64,000 nucleotides of DNA from Clostridium beijerinckii HUN142 (GTDB lineage Bacteria; Bacillota; Clostridia; Clostridiales; Clostridiaceae). Shown here in pieces: positions 16,265 to 25,147 of this stretch. Location of the stretch: positions 22,876-86,875 of the forward strand of contig NZ_KK211336.1 in the NCBI RefSeq assembly GCF_000621745.1, in the 5' to 3' direction. Under the pieces are notes generated by a model. It ran no database searches. It worked only from the letters and a program-made list of their open reading frames with translations, and was not told the DNA's origin. Made by a program: the position numbers and the translations under genes. Position 1 is the stretch's first letter; every line of letters begins with the position of its first letter.

Positions 16265-17158
16265 GTGAACTTTCAGCCACGGATAAAAGGAATAATTCTC
16301 GTAATTATAGGAGCCATGTTGTGGGGAATATCAGGTACTGCTGCTCAATACTTATTTCAGAAAAAAGGATTTAGTCCAGAGTGGCTTGTTGTAATACGTT
16401 TATTAGCATCAGGGATAATTTTATTATTATATGTTGTTATGAAAGGTGAACAAAATATATGGAAAGTATGGAGAAGTAAAAATGATGCTTTGAGTCTTAT
16501 ATTTTTTAGTATTTTAGGTATGCTAGGTGTACAGTATACATATTTTGCAGCCATTAAATATGGGAATGCAGCAACAGCAACAATACTTCAATATTCATCA
16601 CCAGTAATAATTACTTGTTATTTAGCCATTCGTAATAAAAGAATTCCTGATCTTAAAGAAATTATTGCTATTGGACTAGCAATGCTGGGTACATTTTTTA
16701 TAATTACAAAGGGGAATGTTCATAGTATATCTATTTCGAGGTTAGCATTATTTTGGGGAATTGCATCAGCATTTGCAGCAGCTTTTTATACTGTACAACC
16801 TCGTTCACTTCTTAGAAAATGGGGATCAATACTAATAGTTGGATGGGGTATGTTAATAGGAGGAATAGCATTTAGCTTTATTAAGCAACCATGGAATTGT
16901 ACAGGCGTTTGGTCTACTAATTCAATATTAGCTATTATATTTGTAGTATTATTTGGAACGTTAATTGCTTTTACTTGCTTCTTAGAAAGTTTAAATTATA
17001 TAAAGCCGACAGAGTCAAGCATATTATCATCAGCTGAACCTTTATCGGCTGCTATATTATCTGTATTATGGTTACATGAGGAGCTTGGAATAGCTCAATG
17101 GCTAGGAACAGCGTGTATTATAATTACAATTATAATTTTGTCACGCATAAAAAAGTAA
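16265..17158 (+). CDS. EamA family (drug/metabolite) transporter
   Basis: A 297-residue DMT-superfamily protein with ten predicted membrane segments and two EamA repeats; the first begins GIILVIIGAMLWGISGTAAQ and the second near residue 160 (LALFWGIASAFAAAFYTVQP), ending with the IKPTESSILSSAEPLSA motif common in this family. It starts at GTG 16265 behind a perfect AAGGAGG. These carriers export amino acids or metabolites. Controlled probably by the divergent AraC regulator. Confidence 0.9.
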   Translation: MNFQPRIKGIILVIIGAMLWGISGTAAQYLFQKKGFSPEWLVVIRLLASGIILLLYVVMKGEQNIWKVWRSKNDALSLIFFSILGMLGVQYTYFAAIKYGNAATATILQYSSPVIITCYLAIRNKRIPDLKEIIAIGLAMLGTFFIITKGNVHSISISRLALFWGIASAFAAAFYTVQPRSLLRKWGSILIVGWGMLIGGIAFSFIKQPWNCTGVWSTNSILAIIFVVLFGTLIAFTCFLESLNYIKPTESSILSSAEPLSAAILSVLWLHEELGIAQWLGTACIIITIIILSRIKK

Positions 17159-17540
17159 AAAGTTATTTTAATAGAATATGAAGTATGTTTCAATATATCA
17201 TCATATTAATACTAAATGCTTAAGCAGCTTAATAGATAGCTGGATGATAATAAGTCATCCAGAGTTGCAAAGTCAAAATATGAAGTTGAATTTATGATGA
17301 TAGAGATACAACAGTTAAGAAAATGATAAAGTGATCAGATTTACGGATATATATAAAATGTATATAGCCTAAATTATTATAAGGGGTAGAAGTTATACTT
17401 ATATGAAAGGAAACTACAACTTGTCATAAAACTGACATATTCATCCTGTATTATAAATTTATAAGATAGTTAATCATTATTTACCCCTTATTAAATAAAT
17501 GATAACCAGTATTTAGAATGATCTATTACACCCTAGTAGA
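17159..17540. terminator. Gene-free region with hairpins
   Basis: CTGGATGA/TCATCCAG (17240-17262) may end the EamA transcript. AGAATGATCTA (17515-17525)/TAGATCATTCT (17537-17547) is an 11-bp stem followed on the plus strand by TTTTGTTTT; it overlaps the stop of the minus-strand gene and probably works in both directions. Confidence 0.55.
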
Positions 17541-18074
<534 letters not shown>

Positions 18075-18884
18075 AAGTGTTCTCCTTTACTAAATTTTAT
18101 AATAAATTCTTTGCACATTTTTTCTATAAATGCTTATAGAAAAGAAGTGTATGCTTTTAAATATAAAAGATCAAATGATAGGATTCTGTTAATCAAATGC
18201 AAAATTTGAGTTCTTACTTTTTGTAGGATAACTTTTTTTGAAGAGCTCGTTAGAATTTTCATTTATCTCACTTAGGATATATGCAAAAATAGAGAATATT
18301 CTAATATTCTTTACCATATTTATTCTGAAGAATAGATATTCTTTAGAATATGCTTGAAAAATGCGGGTTGAGGAGAGGTTAGTATTTAAATGAACAACTT
18401 TTAGTAGAGTATATATGATTAAAATTTTTACTATATGGTTGGATTTGTGATTTTATAAGACATAGAATAAAAAAGAGGAAGGTTAATAAATAATTGAGAG
18501 GCAATTCTGTACTTGACCTTCTTAATATTAAGCATCATAGAAATATAAGCTATCCTATAATTTTTTTTATGACTAGATCTAAAAATTATATTAAAACATA
18601 ATCTTTATTTTAAAGTAAAATTTAATTATTATCGCAGTTAAGTTTTAATATTATACTTTTTATTGAGCAGTTGGCTTACTATCATTTTAATTTAAACTTA
18701 TTATTAAAGGCTATTATACTTAAAACAATAGAAATTTAAATGTATTAGGGATTTATATTAAATTACAGTAGAAATAAAAGCCAAAGTGAGTAGTAGTGGT
18801 AAGTGAGAGATGTCTAAATAACGTGAAGTGACGGTGAAAAGAACAATATTCAGCGCTTTATTTGAAGAAAACTAAATTTTTATG
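18075..18884. other. Gene-free region upstream of tRNA cluster
   Basis: About 800 bp with no supportable gene. It holds the AGAATATTCT dyad cluster (18291-18351). The rest is AT-rich with stops in all frames. Confidence 0.6.
18291..18351. promoter_or_regulatory. Cluster of AGAATATTCT-type dyads
   Basis: Within 61 bp lie a perfect 10-bp palindrome AGAATATTCT (18293-18302), a second half AATATTCT (18303-18310), TATTCTGAAGAATA (18321-18334) and ATATTCT-TT-AGAATAT (18336-18351). The repetition suggests a multi-site operator. The protein that binds is unknown; no gene starts immediately beside it. Confidence 0.4.
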
Positions 18885-18913
18885 TTGACAACCTATGATA
18901 TGTAACATATAAT
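18885..18913 (+). promoter_or_regulatory. Consensus promoter of tRNA cluster
   Basis: Perfect TTGACA (18885-18890) and TATAAT (18908-18913) with a 17-bp spacer; predicted start about 12 bp before the first tRNA. Confidence 0.85.
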
Positions 18914-18931
18914 AAACAAGCGGATTAGATT

Positions 18932-19005
18932 GCGGGTATCGTATATCGGTAATACTCTAGCCTTCCAAGCTAGAAAGGTGGGTTCGATTCCCACTACCCG
19001 CTCCA
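18932..19005 (+). tRNA. tRNA-Gly (TCC)
   Basis: Acceptor GCGGGTA pairs with TACCCGC, the anticodon loop is CTTCCAA (anticodon TCC), the T arm carries GGTTCGATTCC, and CCA is encoded. First of four tRNAs in one transcription unit. Confidence 0.95.
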
Positions 19006-19040
19006 AAAAATTAAATAGTTTGCAACATAAGAAATAATAT

Positions 19041-19117
<77 letters not shown>

Positions 19118-19121
19118 TAAT

Positions 19122-19198
19122 GGTGAACGTAGTTCAGTTGGTAGAGCGCCAGTTTGTGGCACTGGTTGTCGTGGGTTCGAGTCCCATCGTTCACCCCA
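19122..19198 (+). tRNA. tRNA-His (GTG)
   Basis: Acceptor GTGAACG pairs with CGTTCAC with the extra 5' G (19122) opposite C73 that is characteristic of tRNA-His; anticodon loop TTGTGGC (GTG); CCA encoded. Confidence 0.95.
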
Positions 19199-19276
19199 TG
19201 TAACGATATTAGCAAGCTGAAAGGCAATTGATTTAATTCAATTATTTATTGAGCATGCTATTATAATTACTATTTT

Positions 19277-19352
19277 GGTTCACTAGCTCAGTCGGTAGAG
19301 CACATGACTTTTAATCATGGTGTCCCGGGTTCGATTCCCGGGTGAGCCACCA
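19277..19352 (+). tRNA. tRNA-Lys (TTT)
   Basis: Acceptor GGTTCAC pairs with GTGAGCC, anticodon loop CTTTTAA (TTT), T arm GGTTCGATTCC, CCA encoded. Separated from tRNA-His by 78 bp without a visible promoter. Confidence 0.95.
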
Positions 19353-19360
19353 AATTATTT

Positions 19361-19417
19361 AGCCTAAAGTTGAGAAGGTATAGTTAGATATACTTTCACG
19401 CTTTAGGCTTTTTTTTA
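19361..19417 (+). terminator. Terminator of tRNA cluster
   Basis: AGCCTAAAG (19361-19369)/CTTTAGGCT (19401-19409) with an inner GAAGGTATA/TATACTTTC stem, followed by eight T. Confidence 0.9.
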
Positions 19418-19713
19418 TTCTCTAGGAAATTATATCTTTGGATAATCTGTGGATAACTTATAAGAAAGGCTGATTTAGAAGGTTGGCTTTTAAAAGAGAA
19501 TAAAAAAGAAAATATATTCGCCTGCCAGATTTTTCTCACATGCGTTCGAAAAGGCAGATGCGTAAAAAAATCTCCGGCTCCACAGTCGCCTGCGATTTTG
19601 TTCTTCTCTAGGAATTTATATTCAGGTTAAATCTGCGGACATTGTGCCCAGTGAGGGTATAAGTTATAGAAAAGACTAATTACGGAAGTTATGGTTTATA
19701 AAGAGAATGAAAA
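19418..19713. repeat. Imperfect direct repeat flanking a GC-richer dyad element
   Basis: Two related ~90-100-bp segments (19418-19510 and 19613-19713) both start TTCTCTAGGAA and end near AAAGAGAAT-AAAA, sharing blocks such as TAATCTG/AAATCTG and GGAAGTTATGG/GAAGGTTGGC. Between them is a higher-GC block with TCGCCTGC twice (19518 and 19586) and a partial dyad (AGATTTTT... and ...AAAAAATCT). This looks like a duplicated intergenic repeat element, not a gene. The remainder to 19945 shows nothing more. Confidence 0.5.
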
Positions 19714-19945
19714 GTTTAAGAAAAGTGACAAATTTTATTCTGAAAAGCAATTTAACAGTGGTTAAAGGGATGTTATTTTTAATATGCATATTAATATAGA
19801 ATGTTTTCTTAATTTGTCAAAAAGCTATGTGAAATTTATAGGAATAAATATAATATTAATTATATTTATGTAAAATGTTTACAAGCAATTTAGATTGCTG
19901 TATAATTTTGTTAAGGGAAAATTTGTAAGAGATGGAGTGGTTAAC

Positions 19946-20275
19946 ATGAATATATCAAGTAAAATACTTAAGAAATTAAGAAATAGTAGAAATATGACAT
20001 CAGAGGAATTGGCTATAGATATTAACAAAAAATTCAATACTGATATTAGTGGAAAAAATATTGATAGATGGGAAAATGATAAATTAGAATTGAAATATGA
20101 AAATTTGAAACTTATGGCATCATATTATAACGTTACTACAGATTTTTTATTAGGTTTTGACCTAGATGAATTTTCACATATCATAGACTTAAGGAATGAT
20201 TTAGAAATTACTCAAGTGATGAAAGAATTAGAAGAGAAATATAAGACGTTAGTTAAAAAACAAATAGTATTATAA
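19946..20275 (+). CDS. Xre family helix-turn-helix regulator
   Basis: A 109-residue protein with an N-terminal HTH_3-type domain: SKILKKLRNSRNMTSEELAI, then GKNIDRWENDKLELKYENLK and MASYYNVTTDFLLGF, covering residues ~3-70. A short helical tail follows. GGAGTGG fits ATG 19946; an in-frame TTG 49 bp upstream has no site. Found alone between the tRNA cluster and a sigma-like gene. Target unknown. Confidence 0.85.
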   Translation: MNISSKILKKLRNSRNMTSEELAIDINKKFNTDISGKNIDRWENDKLELKYENLKLMASYYNVTTDFLLGFDLDEFSHIIDLRNDLEITQVMKELEEKYKTLVKKQIVL

Positions 20276-20604
20276 TCAGATAAATGAAAAGGTATTCAAA
20301 AACTATCGTGAGACAATTATTAAAATTTAATATCATCACCTAACATATCCCTCATGTTTAACTATTACTTAACATGAGGGCATTTTTGTATGTGCAAAAT
20401 AAAATTAAACAAATCATATTGGCATGGAGAGATTTCTTTTCTTTTAGCGGACAAGGAGATTTCTGGTTATACTATTAATCTCATATATTCTAATTTTAAT
20501 TGAGAACTCAGTCTGTTAGAATTTTAAATGTAAATCTATTATTGCATCATATATAATAAAAATAACAGCTCTAAGGTAAATGTTAACCTTAGAGCTGTTA
20601 GATT
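20276..20604. terminator. Two terminators in a gene-free gap
   Basis: CCCTCATGTT (20349-20358)/AACATGAGGG (20371-20380) followed by CATTTTTG ends the Xre gene. TAACAGCTCTAAGGT (20563-20577)/ACCTTAGAGCTGTTA (20586-20600), a perfect 15-bp stem with a minus-strand T-rich tail, ends the sigma-like gene. Confidence 0.8.
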
Positions 20605-21177
20605 TTAATAATATGCTGGGATGTTATTAAATATTTTTCTTAAAATAGTTTTTTTCTTTAAAATGGCTGTAGAGTAGCACATATCTTTAAAAGAGGCATA
20701 TTCCTTAACAGTATGATTTTTATAAAATACAAAATTTATAAGTTCAATTTCTTCTTCGCTTAAATTTTTAAGAGCTAACTTTAAATCCTCATAATCACAG
20801 ATTTCACATAATGAAGCCTCAATAGATATTTCTTGTGAAGGAATATCTTCTTCAAAGTTATCATGAAAACTTAAAGCATCATTACTATCAGTAGAACTTC
20901 TAAAATTAATTTTCCTGATTAAATCATTTATATTATTCTTTATTGCATTAGTAGCATAGGCTACGAACCTATGCTTTTCCAAATTGTACATGTAAACAGA
21001 TTTAAAAAGGGATTTATAACATTCTTGCTGAATGTCGTAAATGCTGTATCCATCAACAAAAGTTTTTTTAGAAATATTGCAGATTAAAGGCCTAAATTCA
21101 TTGGTTAATTTTTCTTTTGCGGCTTCATCATTATTTTTACATTTTCTCACTAGGTTTTCAATATAATCAAAGTCCAT
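20605..21177 (-). CDS. Sigma-70-like factor, TcdR/UviA-like
   Basis: A 190-residue protein with an ECF-length sigma layout: region 2 (SIYDIQQECYKSLFKSVYMY, then RFVAYATNAIKNNINDLIRK) and a C-terminal region-4-like helix set (LKLALKNLSEEEIELINFVF, then HTVKEYASFKDMCYSTAILK). The short length, Lys/Asn-rich region 2 and lack of an anti-sigma neighbour resemble the clostridial group of toxin/bacteriocin sigma factors (TcdR, UviA, BotR, TetR). AAGGAGG fits ATG 21177 rather than the earlier frame start at 21195. No obvious toxin or bacteriocin gene is adjacent, so its regulon is unknown. Confidence 0.7.
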   Translation of the reverse strand: MDFDYIENLVRKCKNNDEAAKEKLTNEFRPLICNISKKTFVDGYSIYDIQQECYKSLFKSVYMYNLEKHRFVAYATNAIKNNINDLIRKINFRSSTDSNDALSFHDNFEEDIPSQEISIEASLCEICDYEDLKLALKNLSEEEIELINFVFYKNHTVKEYASFKDMCYSTAILKKKTILRKIFNNIPAYY

Positions 21178-21515
21178 ATGAACCTCCTTCCTCACTTAAT
21201 GGTTATAAATTAAACTAATTAACTTATATATGTTGTGTTTATTGTTAAGTTAATTTCTACATGTAGATATACGGCCGAGAATATACATTTTACATAAAAA
21301 TAGAAAATAAATTATATTAATTTATTGCAGATTAGGTTGAAGTAAGATTTTTATTAGAAATAGCAGTCTTTTATGTGTGATTTATTCATCTAAATACAAT
21401 AATGCGTTTATGGGGAGTTTTGTAATACGATTAATTACGTGGATGACTAAGAAATGTTAGTAAGATAAGTTTTTCTTATATTTTGCAAGAATAAATAGTA
21501 GTGAGAATTGGTTGA
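21178..21515. other. Gene-free region
   Basis: AT-rich sequence upstream of the sigma-like gene; no gene or strong promoter recognised. Confidence 0.5.
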
Positions 21516-21753
21516 TTAATAGATAAGAATGGGAACAATAAGAGATTTAATGTGCTTAGAAGTATTTACATATATGATGTAGAAAAATGTGCTTGGATAC
21601 AATATGAAATTTATCATAAAAAGAACTGTGGTAAAAAATAAATACAAAAATTATTTGGAAATGGGATTTTTGAATAAATTAAATTTGAGAAGTGTAAGAA
21701 AATAGTGGAAAATATTTATAAGAAATCTAGGCAAAAGGATAAAAAATGCGGCA
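21516..21753 (+). pseudogene. Decayed coding sequence with two in-frame stops
   Basis: One frame reads like protein across ~80 codons (KRFNVLRSIYIYDVEKCAWI, then QYEIYHKKNCGKK, stop, IQKLFGNGIFE, stop, IKFEKCKKIVENIYKK), interrupted by two TAA codons and without a start codon. It is followed by a good plus-strand terminator at 21759-21807, as a real gene would be. Family not recognised. Could be chance in AT-rich DNA. Confidence 0.3.
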
Positions 21754-21758
21754 TAATA

Positions 21759-21807
21759 ATAGTAATGGGCTATTTACTATATAGATATAGCCTATTACTA
21801 TATTTTT
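21759..21807 (+). terminator. Intrinsic terminator without an intact gene before it
   Basis: ATAGTAATGGGCTAT (21759-21773)/ATAGCCTATTACTAT (21787-21801), 15 pairs with one wobble, followed by TTTTTT. Confidence 0.7.
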
Positions 21808-21969
21808 TAGAAAAATGTAAAAACAGTATTATTGAAATGGACATTATGTCTGTAATGGGAAGTTGACCTGATTTTATTAAATGGAATTTAAAGAGTTTTA
21901 GAATAATGAATGGTGAACAATATCATAAGTAAGTGATAAGTTATTGGTGTTAGAAAATTTAAAAAGAAA

Positions 21970-22024
21970 ATGGGAAGCTTTTGCTAAGTCTTTTTGAGCA
22001 TTTAAAAGCAATCCCGTTTTTTAC
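21970..22024. terminator. Imperfect terminator downstream of minus-strand gene
   Basis: AAATGGGAAGCTTTT and AAAAGCAATCCCGTTT pair imperfectly, with T-rich tails on both strands. It lies about 50 bp beyond the stop at 22076. Confidence 0.5.
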
Positions 22025-22075
22025 AAAAAAGTAAGATGTAAGCAAATTGTATACACTAATATAAAATATATTGAT

Positions 22076-22651
22076 TTAGCAAAGGACAATGATTTTATAT
22101 GGAGTGGTTTGGGCAGGTATGCTCTTAGTTGTAGGCCCATAGACAACAATTAGGTTTCTATTCCCTGGATATCTATTAAAGGCCTGATCGTTTGTTAGAA
22201 TTATCTCAGTAGATTCGGCTATGTTGAGCTTTAAATTTCCATCGCTACTTATAAGCAGATAGTCAAAATAATCTACAGTAACATTTTGATTTTCTGTGTT
22301 TTTTGCCATAACAATTGCAGGATATTGCGGAGGATAAATAAGAAGAGCAGGTGCGTTTGCGTCAAAAAATCCAGTTACTTCGTCTCCAGCTACTACCATT
22401 TCATGATCCACAAAATAAGTTCCTGGAGATATCACAAAATTTACTGGTCCCCTTTCGATGCTTTCGAGTGACATTAATTTATAGCAGCCTGCTGATTCAT
22501 CATCTTGGGTTGGATAAAAATCTTCAATCATTGTAATGGTACCACTAATGGCCGCAAAACTTTGTATTGTATTTCTCCAATTTGCATTGAAAGAGGGGTG
22601 AGCTGCTTGATTCATGTAGTAAGGACAACAAGGAAATTGTTTATTATACAT
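22076..22651 (-). CDS. Conserved clostridial protein of unknown function
   Basis: A 191-residue protein with a Cys-containing N-terminus (QFPCCPYYMN) and a beta-rich body (SAGCYKLMSLES, VNFVISPGTYFVDHEMVVAG, FFDANAPALLIYPPQYPAIV, and a RNLIVVYGPTTKSIPAQTTP tail). I recall similar proteins, often in several copies, in clostridial genomes with no assigned function; a spore or surface location is sometimes suspected but not shown here. AAAGGAG precedes the ATG. It stands alone. Confidence 0.7.
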   Translation of the reverse strand: MYNKQFPCCPYYMNQAAHPSFNANWRNTIQSFAAISGTITMIEDFYPTQDDESAGCYKLMSLESIERGPVNFVISPGTYFVDHEMVVAGDEVTGFFDANAPALLIYPPQYPAIVMAKNTENQNVTVDYFDYLLISSDGNLKLNIAESTEIILTNDQAFNRYPGNRNLIVVYGPTTKSIPAQTTPYKIIVLC

Positions 22652-23046
22652 TTATTGGATTCTCCTTTATTTTGATGTAGTTATAAGTCTCATTATAATA
22701 GTATATTAGCTACGTTGAGAAGTGTTACTTAGTGTCAAGTAGATATATACACAAAGAGTAAACTTAGTCTGTTAATTTTAAAAGATATTTATCAAAAGCT
22801 TTTTAATCTAAGTATTACTTTTGCAAAGAGACTAAAATAGTCATTTAATTAATCACAATAGCATTGATAAAAGAACGAGCTGGCTTCTTTTTTATTACTA
22901 CTGAAACCAACCTATGAATAGGAAATGTTTTTGGTATTTTAAAATATATATTATGTATGGAGTATATCATCAAATAAGCTTTGAAAGTAGTAAACCTATG
23001 TAGAGGTATATAAGCTAATAGATTATAGAAAATGAGGTGTTAATCG
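22652..23046. other. Gene-free region between divergent genes
   Basis: About 395 bp upstream of both the 22076-22651 gene and kptA. No distinctive promoter, dyad or RNA element was recognised. Confidence 0.5.
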
Positions 23047-23601
23047 ATGATAAGTAATGAAGATACGAGAATTAGTAAATTTATAAGCCTTATACTCAGG
23101 CATAAACCAGAAGAAATTGGATTAACTTTAGATGAATACGGATATATTAGTACTTCTGATTTAATTAAGGGATTAAATAAAAAAGGATATAAGGTAACAA
23201 TTTCAGATATTGAAAGAATTGTTGCAGAAGATGGTAAGCAAAGATATTCATTTAATAATGATAAAACTAGAATTAAAGCGAACCAAGGTCATTCGATAAA
23301 AGTTGATCTTAAATTGCAAGCTGTTAAGCCACCTAAAGTATTATATCATGGAACTGCAAGCAGGTTTATAGATAGCATATGCAAAGAAGGTATTAAAAAA
23401 CAGAATAGACAATACGTTCACTTATCAGCTGATATAGAAACAGCAACAAAAGTAGGTAAAAGACATGGAGAATTAGTTATATTTAAAATTAACAGTGAGC
23501 AGATGAATAAAGATGGATATAAATTCTTCTTGTCTGAAAACAAAGTGTGGTTAACTGATCATGTTCCAGTAAAATATTTTGAAGTTTTTAGAACTAATTA
23601 G
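23047..23601 (+). CDS. kptA: RNA 2'-phosphotransferase KptA/Tpt1 family
   Basis: A 184-residue protein with both KptA/Tpt1 (PF01885) lobes: an N-terminal winged part beginning [20 protein letters not shown], containing the first catalytic Arg-His, then [13 protein letters not shown] and the NAD-binding ADP-ribosyltransferase-like lobe with [33 protein letters not shown] and VWLTDHVP. The enzyme transfers an RNA 2'-phosphate to NAD; in bacteria the natural substrate is unclear because tRNA splicing of the yeast type is absent. Length matches the family. ATGAGGTG precedes the ATG. Monocistronic. Confidence 0.9.
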   Translation: MISNEDTRISKFISLILRHKPEEIGLTLDEYGYISTSDLIKGLNKKGYKVTISDIERIVAEDGKQRYSFNNDKTRIKANQGHSIKVDLKLQAVKPPKVLYHGTASRFIDSICKEGIKKQNRQYVHLSADIETATKVGKRHGELVIFKINSEQMNKDGYKFFLSENKVWLTDHVPVKYFEVFRTN

Positions 23602-23643
23602 AGCCAATAATATAAAGGTGAATCGGTATATTTTGAAAATTAT

Positions 23644-23667
23644 AATCCCCAGAAGGGGATTTTTTAG
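23644..23667 (+). terminator. Terminator of kptA
   Basis: AATCCCC-AGAA-GGGGATT followed by TTTTTAG. Confidence 0.85.
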
Positions 23668-23698
23668 ATTAACAAAATATTTTATTAATTTAGAATAG

Positions 23699-23743
23699 AG
23701 GACTGTAGTAGATTTGTCATTATGCAAATCTTGCTACAGTCCT
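23699..23743 (-). terminator. Terminator of minus-strand lipoprotein gene
   Basis: AGGACTGTAG/CTACAGTCCT outer stem with an inner AGATTTG/CAAATCT stem. Confidence 0.6.
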
Positions 23744-23746
23744 TCT

Positions 23747-24412
23747 TCATTGTTCTGTTATTTCTTTCATATAATTTATTCCAACGATAGTATCATTCTT
23801 TGAATTTGGGGTGAAACCAGAATTATGAGATTCGTCATAATCGTATGCTAGACCTAATACAAAATTACCTTGATTAGAGGAGTAAACTATATGAGTTTTT
23901 CCAGTGGAATTATCATATTTATTTCTTATTTCTTTTATATCATTAGGCAACACGCTTCTAGCAAGTCTTATTGCATCTTCATAAGTTACTTTTGTTGGAT
24001 TTACTTCACATGCATAGGTATAATCAGTTAATATATCTTGGTATTTTTTATTATCTACATTAGGTATTCCAGCTTCACTACCAACAAAGCTATTTTCAGT
24101 TTCATAGTAAGTAAGAGAAGAATTAGATTCATCATAATTTAATTTAGATTTATCAACTTCTTTATATCTTTTATCTCTTTCAGTGTTATCTCTTTCTTCG
24201 TTTTCTTCAAAAATTGCCTGATCTCTTGGAGAGTTCCCACGAGTTTCAAAATTATCGTTTTTATCTGTATCTTTACTTGATTCTTCAGTCTTATTTTCAA
24301 CTGTAGTTTGGTTTTTATCAGCATTTTCATTTTTACCTATTGAGTTGCAGCCAATAGCTGTAAAAGATACTATAACTAATGCTGTTAGTGCTATGTAATT
24401 AAGTTTTTTCAA
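23747..24412 (-). CDS. Lipoprotein of unknown function
   Basis: A 221-residue predicted lipoprotein. The start is TTG 24412, 6 nt after AAGGAGGA, giving MKKLNYIALTALVIVSFTAIG and Cys22 as the lipidated residue. A long polar linker rich in Asn, Asp, Glu, Lys and Thr (residues ~25-90) precedes a folded C-terminal half (SSLTYYETENSFVGSEAGIP, YACEVNPTKVTYEDAIRLAR, GNFVLGLAYDYDESH). The family is not recognised. Anchored on the outer face of the membrane. Monocistronic. Confidence 0.7.
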   Translation of the reverse strand: MKKLNYIALTALVIVSFTAIGCNSIGKNENADKNQTTVENKTEESSKDTDKNDNFETRGNSPRDQAIFEENEERDNTERDKRYKEVDKSKLNYDESNSSLTYYETENSFVGSEAGIPNVDNKKYQDILTDYTYACEVNPTKVTYEDAIRLARSVLPNDIKEIRNKYDNSTGKTHIVYSSNQGNFVLGLAYDYDESHNSGFTPNSKNDTIVGINYMKEITEQ

Positions 24413-24804
24413 TATATGTCCTCCTTTTATAGCTTTAAAAAATAGTAATAAGAGATTCAAATATTAATAGTCAAGCATTTAACATGATATTAAAGCTTTA
24501 TCATGTTAAGCTTTAAAGTAAAAATTTGTATAACAAAATGTTAACATATAATAATAATTGAAACAAGGATAGAAATGGGGGGATGGAGATAGGTTTTAGT
24601 ATTTCAAAAGATGAGTCATTAGATTTATAAATGAGACACATTGATGAAAGGAAAGTTTTTAAGAAGCAGTTACATATTTATACTGTATATATTTTAAAAG
24701 TATACATTGGAATAATACTTTTACTTAGAGGTTCTTTATATATTTGAGTCAGATTAATTTTAGAAGAGAGCAAAGAAAAATTTCAAGGCGATTTTTTGTA
24801 TTAA
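24413..24804. other. Gene-free region
   Basis: Upstream of the minus-strand lipoprotein and of the small ORF at 24805. Nothing distinctive recognised. Confidence 0.4.
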
Positions 24805-24969
24805 ATGAGAGGTGAAAAATTATATATATATCAAAGTTATGTGAGTACTACTAAGGTTTTAGCACCTTCAATAAGAACACATACAAAAGCAGCTTCGACA
24901 CTAGCTATTACGATAGCAGCAGCAATTGCAATAAATGTTAAAACTCCTAAACTAATAAGTACTATTTAA
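24805..24969 (+). CDS. Possible 54-residue peptide with hydrophobic segment
   Basis: ATG 24805 to TAA 24969 encodes MRGEKLYIYQSYVSTTKVLA, a basic stretch, then STLAITIAAAIAINV and a basic tail KTPKLIST. Codon use is coding-like (GCA/ACT rich, regular third positions), but the ribosome binding site is poor (AAGGCG about 15 nt upstream). Could be a small membrane or secreted peptide. No family recognised. Confidence 0.35.
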   Translation: MRGEKLYIYQSYVSTTKVLAPSIRTHTKAASTLAITIAAAIAINVKTPKLISTI

Positions 24970-25147
24970 TTCTATCAATTGGAATATTTGACAAAGAAAG
25001 AAAGTAAGATAAAATTATATATGAGTTCCCAAAATTTATTAATCAAAGTTAAACCTTTAAAGCAGAAGTATAAAGTGGAATAACTTTAATGATTAGAAAG
25101 TTTATTAAGTGGAACTTATATATTATAAGAACTTAGGGGGAATAATA

